The notes beneath the pieces are model-generated. The model was not told the origin of the DNA. It did not search any database and was given only the letters and a program-made list of their open reading frames with translations. Both the position numbers and the translations under genes were made by a program. 64,000 nucleotides of DNA. It comes from Microbispora sp. ZYX-F-249. GTDB taxonomy: Bacteria > Actinomycetota > Actinomycetes > Streptosporangiales > Streptosporangiaceae. The stretch's first letter is position 1, and each line of letters opens with the position of its first letter. Where the stretch lies: positions 62,001-126,000 of the forward strand of contig NZ_JBDJAW010000005.1 in assembly GCF_039649665.1 (NCBI RefSeq), read 5' to 3'. Shown here piece by piece: positions 58,982 through 64,000 of this stretch.

Positions 58982-61963
58982 TCACGGTCCCGCCGGCGCT
59001 GCCAGCCAAAGAACTGATGGAACCTTCGCCGGGGCCACCGATCTCAGAAGCGAGATGCATGCTCCTGCCTTTCCCCGCATCAACCCCGGAGCGTCGTCTC
59101 CCGGCAACGAAGTGACACCTCCGCCTGCGCCGGTCTCATCGGCGAGGGCCTCCAGCGCACGCGATCGCAGTTCGCCCCAGCGCTCCTCCTCGGGAAACGC
59201 CTCGGCGGCGAGTCCCAGCAGGTCCAGGCGGCCCAGATGCCCGTGACATAGGGAGGAATCCATGAAGTCGGCGCTACACGCGGCCGTCAGCGAACGACGC
59301 GCCTCCCGCAGGAGACCAGGGTGTGGCGACAGGCGATGCGCCAGGAGGCAGGCGATGGCCGTTCCGGTGTCGCCACGGCACCATCCGGCTCCGCCACCCG
59401 CTTCCTGTCCTCCAGCCGCCCCTCCCCGGTCGGCGTCAGACCGGGCGGCGCCCACCTCAGTGATCATCCGTAGGCCCGTGTCCATGGCCGCGGTGTCGGC
59501 GACGAGCCGGCCCGCGCTGAGCAGTGCCCAGCCGATTCCGGCGGCGCCGAAGCCGAAGCCGGCTGGGTCCGCTTGTCTCACCGCCGTGCCCGCCGCCAAC
59601 CGTTCGAGGCACAGGACGGCCGAATCCCGCAGTTCGGCGAATCCGTGTCGCGCGTACAGCTCCGCGCAGACCACGGCCGCTCCGGCGTACCCCGTCACCA
59701 CATCCGGCGGATGAGATCCGTCCAGGCATTTGTACAGGTAGGGCGCGCACCGCCCAATGAGATCGAGATACTCCGTCCGTCCGGACACGGCGGCGAGGTG
59801 ATCCAGAACGTAGAGCGTGCCGCAGATTCCGGTGTACGCACCCACCTGCCTCGGGCGGCCATCGCCTAAGTCCCGCCCGAGATCGGACAGCACCGGGCGC
59901 ATGCAGCGCACCGCCAGCGTGAGATATTCCTCCTCATCGAGGACCTCAGCGGCATAAGCGAACATGAGCGCCATTCCAGGCAGCCCGTCATACAGGCGCG
60001 CCGGAAGGGGCCCATAATCCAGCGTTTCTTCCGGCACACTGTCCGCGATCAGGCCGATCCACGTGCAGTCCCCGACACCCTGGATCACGCTCCGCGCCAC
60101 CTCGCGGACCGCCCTTCTCGCGGTGGTTTCGAAGCTTGCCATCTGTTCCCCGGACTCACCCCGCCTCGGCATGGCAGCCCCGGTCCCGCTTCGAGCGCGC
60201 GGCAACGTGCTCAGCGCACCCGTGAGAATTCGTAACTGGGCGGCACGGTGCTGCTCGCCGAACGCCCATAACCTCCGTTCGGCCGCCGCCAGGCCGGGCT
60301 CGGCGAAGAAGTTCTCGACGCTGGCCCCGGAACCGATACGCAGCGACGTGGAGGAAGGCGTGGTCTGGAAACTGGGGACGTCTCCAGCGAGGAGGGAACG
60401 CCGCTCGGCCTCCACGACCTCGGACAGTTCTGGGCGTCCCTCGGCGAGATCCCCCAACACGTCCGTGAGCCTCTCGGCGTCCAGCGCGTCCCTCAAGTGC
60501 CTGGGCTGGTGGCCTTCGTACAGCAGGAGGCCGTACACGCGCGTCGGCCTGACGAGGTAGCGGATCACCGTGCCCGCGGACCGTCGGAGCAGCTCCGCGA
60601 AAGCCGGCTTGTCGCCGGCCATGACGTCGTAGGCGTCCCGGAATCCGGCGAGCATCTCGGGTATGTGGTCTCCGGGATCGATCTGTCCGTCCGATTCGCG
60701 ATCCCGCAGGAAGGGAAGGTTCCGGGAGGCCGGAAGCGCCGTCTCCGCTGTCTCAACGCGCATCAGATCAGTGAACGGTTCGACGAGGCGGGGTGCTTTC
60801 ACGGAGATGCCTCTCCTCACCCCGCCGCCGATCGCGCTGTTGTCGACACCGCCTCTGATTCCGTCCCCGGGACCGGTACGCCTGGGCAGCAGACCCGTGG
60901 CCATGACGCTGTCGCCGAGGAGGGCGAAGGCCACGTCCTCGGCCGACCCCACGGGCGTCCCGGCGACGGCGGGAGGCTGGACGATCGTCTCGAGGTCGAT
61001 GGGAACGGGGAAGTCCCCGTTGGCCACCAGGTTCTCCATGTGCATGTCGGCGGCGCCGAGATACATGAGTACGGCGGCGCATGCCCCCACACGCCGGTAG
61101 AAGTCGCGGACTCCGTCGTGACCGGAAGCCCCTTCGTGCTCGACGAATTCACACCAGCCGTATTCGCCCCGTACGACCACCTTCATGGCCCGCAGGCCGA
61201 GTTCGGGCCTGGCGGCATTGACCTGGGCGATGACCTGCCGGTACAGGTCCTCGGCGTCGAGAGGACGCGGTTTGTACACGACCCGGCCGCCGTCGGTGAA
61301 GGTCACCTGGGCCACGGACCGGCCACCGTGATGCGGATCCCCCAGTCCCGTCTGGATCCGCAGGACCCGCGACTCGTCGTCCGGCACGATCCCTTCCTGA
61401 CGGAGAAGGGGTATGTCCGCCGCGAGCCGGTCGAGCAGTTCGACACTGTTCCTCACCCAGTTGTGCGCGCACCGCACGAGGGTGCGGCCGAGAACCGGGT
61501 AGTTCGCGAAGAGCGACGTGAGATACCGCCTGTCCCGCAACATGTGCGAGTCGTAATGGGCGTACCTCTCCTGCGGCGTCGCACCGGCGAGTTCTCCCCT
61601 GGCGCGCGCCAGATGCATGTCGACGATCAGCGTGTGGTGGCAGACGGACAGCACGTCTCCGACCAGGTTCCGGATCAGGGAGGCCCACGCCGCCGTCGTC
61701 AGCATGCCCCTGATGGCAGAACTCCTCGGGTGCCGGTCCGCCGCCTCTTTCAGGACACGTCCGTAGTGATGAGCGAGTCTCGCCATGAACCCCTCGAAGG
61801 GGACCCTCTCGTAGAGATCCCCGTAGACCTGCACCGGGAGGCCGGGCAGCCTCGCGGGGGCGGGGGCGAGGATCATCCGCTCGATATCCCCCATCCATGC
61901 GAGCGCCGTGCCGTCCGGCGCCGCAGCACGGCGTACGGATCCGGGTTCTGCCGCCGGCTTCAT
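58982..61963 (-). CDS. lanM: Class II lanthipeptide synthetase LanM
   Basis: The 993-residue product combines an N-terminal DUF4135 dehydratase domain with a C-terminal LanC-like cyclase. Dehydratase text includes VVYKPRPLDAEDLYRQV and the kinase-like active-site run ADMHMENLVANGDFPVPIDLETIVQP. In the cyclase the zinc ligands are Cys862 (GWCRGDTG), Cys906 and His907 (SLCHGH). It dehydrates Ser/Thr in a precursor peptide and adds Cys to form (methyl)lanthionines. The ATG at 61963 follows GGAGAGG. No precursor gene is visible on either side of it, so it must lie to the right beyond the window or elsewhere. Confidence 0.95.
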   Translation of the reverse strand: MKPAAEPGSVRRAAAPDGTALAWMGDIERMILAPAPARLPGLPVQVYGDLYERVPFEGFMARLAHHYGRVLKEAADRHPRSSAIRGMLTTAAWASLIRNLVGDVLSVCHHTLIVDMHLARARGELAGATPQERYAHYDSHMLRDRRYLTSLFANYPVLGRTLVRCAHNWVRNSVELLDRLAADIPLLRQEGIVPDDESRVLRIQTGLGDPHHGGRSVAQVTFTDGGRVVYKPRPLDAEDLYRQVIAQVNAARPELGLRAMKVVVRGEYGWCEFVEHEGASGHDGVRDFYRRVGACAAVLMYLGAADMHMENLVANGDFPVPIDLETIVQPPAVAGTPVGSAEDVAFALLGDSVMATGLLPRRTGPGDGIRGGVDNSAIGGGVRRGISVKAPRLVEPFTDLMRVETAETALPASRNLPFLRDRESDGQIDPGDHIPEMLAGFRDAYDVMAGDKPAFAELLRRSAGTVIRYLVRPTRVYGLLLYEGHQPRHLRDALDAERLTDVLGDLAEGRPELSEVVEAERRSLLAGDVPSFQTTPSSTSLRIGSGASVENFFAEPGLAAAERRLWAFGEQHRAAQLRILTGALSTLPRARSGTGAAMPRRGESGEQMASFETTARRAVREVARSVIQGVGDCTWIGLIADSVPEETLDYGPLPARLYDGLPGMALMFAYAAEVLDEEEYLTLAVRCMRPVLSDLGRDLGDGRPRQVGAYTGICGTLYVLDHLAAVSGRTEYLDLIGRCAPYLYKCLDGSHPPDVVTGYAGAAVVCAELYARHGFAELRDSAVLCLERLAAGTAVRQADPAGFGFGAAGIGWALLSAGRLVADTAAMDTGLRMITEVGAARSDADRGGAAGGQEAGGGAGWCRGDTGTAIACLLAHRLSPHPGLLREARRSLTAACSADFMDSSLCHGHLGRLDLLGLAAEAFPEEERWGELRSRALEALADETGAGGGVTSLPGDDAPGLMRGKAGACISLLRSVAPAKVPSVLWLAAPAGP

Positions 61964-62043
61964 GGACACCTCTCCTGTCTAGCGAGTTGCGGTCGTTCTC
62001 GCCGCGCAGGCGCCGCGGATACGGGAAGACGGTCTCGCATCTT

Positions 62044-63783
62044 TCAGCCGGCCAGGAGCTGTGCGCCGGCCAGTTCCCGGTAGAGGCTGTCACCGCGGAG
62101 CAGTTGTGCGTGCCTTCCCTGCGCTCTCACCCGTCCCCGTTCCAGGACGATGATGCGGTCCGCGTCCATGACCGTGGAGAGGCGGTGAGCGATCATTATC
62201 ACCGTCGCCGTTCTGGCCACCTCCGTGACCGTCTCCCGCAGCGCGAGCTCGTTGGCGGCGTCCAACTGGGATGTCGCCTCGTCCATCAGGAGTATCCGCG
62301 GGCGGCGCAGCAGAGCCCGGGCGATCGCGATCCGTTGCCGCTGGCCCCCCGACAGCGTCGTTCCCCTGTGACCGACCTCGGTGTCGAGGCCGGCGGGAAG
62401 CCCGGTGACGAAGTCCGTCAGTCTCGTCTTCGCCAGCGCCTGCCACAGTTCTTCTTCGGTGGCGCCGGGGGCCGAGTAGCAGATGTTGTCGCGAAGACTC
62501 CCGGCGAGCACGGGTGCGTCCTGTTCGACGTAGCCGATCTGGCCGCGCAACTCCGTCAGCGGCCAGTCGGCCACGTCCCTGCCGTCGATCGAGATCGTCC
62601 CGGAGGTGGGCTCGTAGAAACGCTCGAGAAGTGAGAAGAGCGTGGTCTTGCCGGCGCCCGACTCGCCGACGAACGCGGTGACGCCTCCCGGAGGGATTTC
62701 GAAGGAGACGTCATGTATCACCGGGTCCGCGCGATAGCCGAAGGACACGTTGCGGAAGCTCGCACCGGCGGGCGGACGAGATGCGGGCTCCACTGTGGAT
62801 GCGGCCGCGGCCACCGCCTCCGCCGGCATCTGCTGAACCTCACGCATGCGGCGGACGGCCGCGACACCCGACTGGAACTCGGTGGCGCTCTGGACGAGCG
62901 TCGAGATCGGCTGACTCAGGTTGAAGAGATAGAGCAGAAACGCCACAAGGGACGACACACCCAGATCGCCCGCGGCGACCCGCGCTCCGCCCGTGCCGAG
63001 CACGACGAGAAACGCAAGCTGGACGGCGATCCCCGCGGATCCCCTGGCGACGGAGTTCCACTTCGCCGTACTCGTCTCGAATCTCCACGCCTCGTCCACG
63101 GCGGCCCGCAGTTTCGATGTCTCTCTGTCCTCCGCGACACTCGCCTTCACGGTGCGGAAGGCGCCGAGCACGCGTTCCAGGGCGGCCCCGATGTCACCGA
63201 CCGCCCGTTGCACACCTTCCTGGGCACGGGAGATCCGGGTCATGACAAGACTCGCCGCACCGAGCGCGAGAACGAGGACCGCCCCCGATATGCCGAGAAG
63301 AATCGGGTCGAGGACGGCCATCATGACGATCCCGCCGATCAACATGACGAGCGCGTTGGCGGAGTTGACCACCGCTTGCGTGGCGGCGCTGCTCAGCAAG
63401 GTCGTGTCGGAGGTGACCCGGGAGATCAGGTCACCGGGCCGGTCGAGAGCGTCGACACGCAGGCGGACGATCCGCGTGACGAGTTGCCCGCGGGCGGCGC
63501 GGACCACGCCCGCCGCCGTTCGTTCCAGGAGATAGGTACCCGCACCCGCCGCGACCGCGCCGAGGACGACCAGGCCGGCGAGGACCACGACCGGACCCCA
63601 GACCGGTCCCCGTGCGCCGACGGAGTCCATGACCCACTTGGCCGCGAGCGGCTGCGCCAGCCCCGTCGCCGTTCCCGCGAACCCCAGGACTCCTCCCACC
63701 GCGAGGGCACGCCGGTGGGGGCGGACATGTTCCAGCAGAAGCCGCCGGACCTCGCCCCGCATACGGGCCTCCTTGGCGCTCAT
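62044..63783 (-). CDS. Lanthipeptide-type ABC exporter without peptidase domain
   Basis: The 579-residue product is a fused type I exporter: six membrane helices (about 25-310), Walker A GESGAGKTT (about 373-381), Q-loop GYVEQDAPVL, signature LSGGQRQRIAIARA, Walker B ILLMDEATSQLD, H-loop IAHRLSTV. The N-terminus (MSAKEARMRGEVRRLLLEH) leads straight into the first helix, so the C39 leader peptidase of bifunctional LanT proteins is absent. It should export the modified peptide or confer immunity. Its ATG overlaps the stop of the upstream gene (TGATG), so the two are coupled. Confidence 0.9.
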   Translation of the reverse strand: MSAKEARMRGEVRRLLLEHVRPHRRALAVGGVLGFAGTATGLAQPLAAKWVMDSVGARGPVWGPVVVLAGLVVLGAVAAGAGTYLLERTAAGVVRAARGQLVTRIVRLRVDALDRPGDLISRVTSDTTLLSSAATQAVVNSANALVMLIGGIVMMAVLDPILLGISGAVLVLALGAASLVMTRISRAQEGVQRAVGDIGAALERVLGAFRTVKASVAEDRETSKLRAAVDEAWRFETSTAKWNSVARGSAGIAVQLAFLVVLGTGGARVAAGDLGVSSLVAFLLYLFNLSQPISTLVQSATEFQSGVAAVRRMREVQQMPAEAVAAAASTVEPASRPPAGASFRNVSFGYRADPVIHDVSFEIPPGGVTAFVGESGAGKTTLFSLLERFYEPTSGTISIDGRDVADWPLTELRGQIGYVEQDAPVLAGSLRDNICYSAPGATEEELWQALAKTRLTDFVTGLPAGLDTEVGHRGTTLSGGQRQRIAIARALLRRPRILLMDEATSQLDAANELALRETVTEVARTATVIMIAHRLSTVMDADRIIVLERGRVRAQGRHAQLLRGDSLYRELAGAQLLAG

Positions 63784-64000
63784 CAAATCGTCGCCTCCTT
63801 GTCCGTGCCGCGCATCGCGGAACGAGCCGTGATCAGGCACCCGACGATCGCCGTGACCAACGCGAGCACTCCGAAGGCGGCGAACGCGGCCAGGGGAAGG
63901 GCTCTCACGGTCGCCCCGGCATCGCCACCGGACATGAGGAACGCCATCCACACAGTCGCCGCCACACCCAGCAGCCAGGCGGGGACGACGGTCAGCACCA
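63783..64000 (-). CDS. Small membrane protein, 5' end beyond the window
   Basis: The visible 72 or so codons encode two membrane helices (VPAWLLGVAATVWMAFLMSGG and ALPLAAFAAFGVLALVTAIVGCLIT) and a basic tail ending TDKEATI. The stop overlaps the ABC exporter start (TGATG), so it is part of the lanthipeptide operon. A GTG at 63998 is a possible start but the reading frame may run out of the window. It could be an immunity or transport partner. Confidence 0.6.
   Translation of the reverse strand, partial: VLTVVPAWLLGVAATVWMAFLMSGGDAGATVRALPLAAFAAFGVLALVTAIVGCLITARSAMRGTDKEATI

Noticed and set aside
58929..62043. Search for a LanA precursor around LanM
   Set aside because: The gaps 58929-58981 and 61964-62043 hold no Cys/Ser/Thr-rich short ORF with a ribosome binding site.

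Overview
This is a 64 kb stretch of very GC-rich chromosome from an actinomycete. The content fits Streptosporangiaceae or a close relative better than a generic Streptomyces, but this is inference from gene content and not a computed placement. Supporting signs are GTG/TTG starts, many GTGA/ATGA stop-start overlaps, CBM2-tagged secreted polysaccharidases, a SoxR regulator with its box, SigE-family and ECF41 sigma factors, a eukaryotic-like Ser/Thr kinase with WD40 repeats, and a LanM lantibiotic synthetase.

Layout. 1-6.9 kb: a partial conserved gene, a secreted protein, a methyltransferase, a BMP-like lipoprotein, and a run of HupE-like membrane protein, secreted purple-acid-phosphatase-like enzyme and DUF916-like anchored protein. 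6.8-11 kb: a prolyl oligopeptidase preceded by an unannotated 31-codon ORF with a perfect ribosome binding site, a divergent ECF41 sigma factor and an EF-hand protein. 11.1-21.9 kb: a giant secreted PHP/metallophosphoesterase protein split by a -1 frameshift at a slippery-type heptamer, a lipoprotein, the WD40 kinase and a small secreted protein. 22-28.2 kb: divergent soxR and an NmrA-like oxidoreductase around a perfect SoxR box, then a GH9 cellulase divergent from a LacI regulator. 28.4-36.7 kb: a tRNA Glu-Asp-Phe operon directly abutting a metallophosphoesterase gene, a TetR/DrrAB-type transporter locus with three operators, and core genes (zincin, MFS, PspC, glutaryl-CoA dehydrogenase). 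36.6-42.9 kb: tRNA-Lys followed by a frameshifted integrase remnant and a patchy region of small orphan genes, a sigma/lytic-transglycosylase pair and an IS remnant. 42.9-51.8 kb: an ABC exporter, a LacI regulator behind a triple 24-bp repeat, and a six-gene catabolic operon (MFS, two SDRs, asparaginase-like, HpPgdA/PuuE-like deacetylase, CxxC protein) with three matching palindromic operators. 51.9-58.2 kb: a MarR/small membrane protein pair, a CE15 glucuronoyl esterase with CBM2, and a DUF72 protein, a secreted protein, a TetR and an aldo/keto reductase. 58.1-64 kb: the left end of a class II lanthipeptide cluster (SAM methyltransferase, LanM, ABC exporter, membrane protein) running off the right edge; no precursor gene is visible.

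How it works together: the GH9 and CE15 enzymes point to plant-cell-wall degradation under LacI-type or xylanase-type control. The 46.4-51.8 kb operon looks like uptake and breakdown of a small amide- or imide-containing compound. The most novel-looking items are the frameshifted giant protein, the 31-aa peptide with its prolyl oligopeptidase, the sigma factor paired with an anti-sigma-like/lytic transglycosylase fusion, the possible imide operon, and the incomplete lanthipeptide locus.
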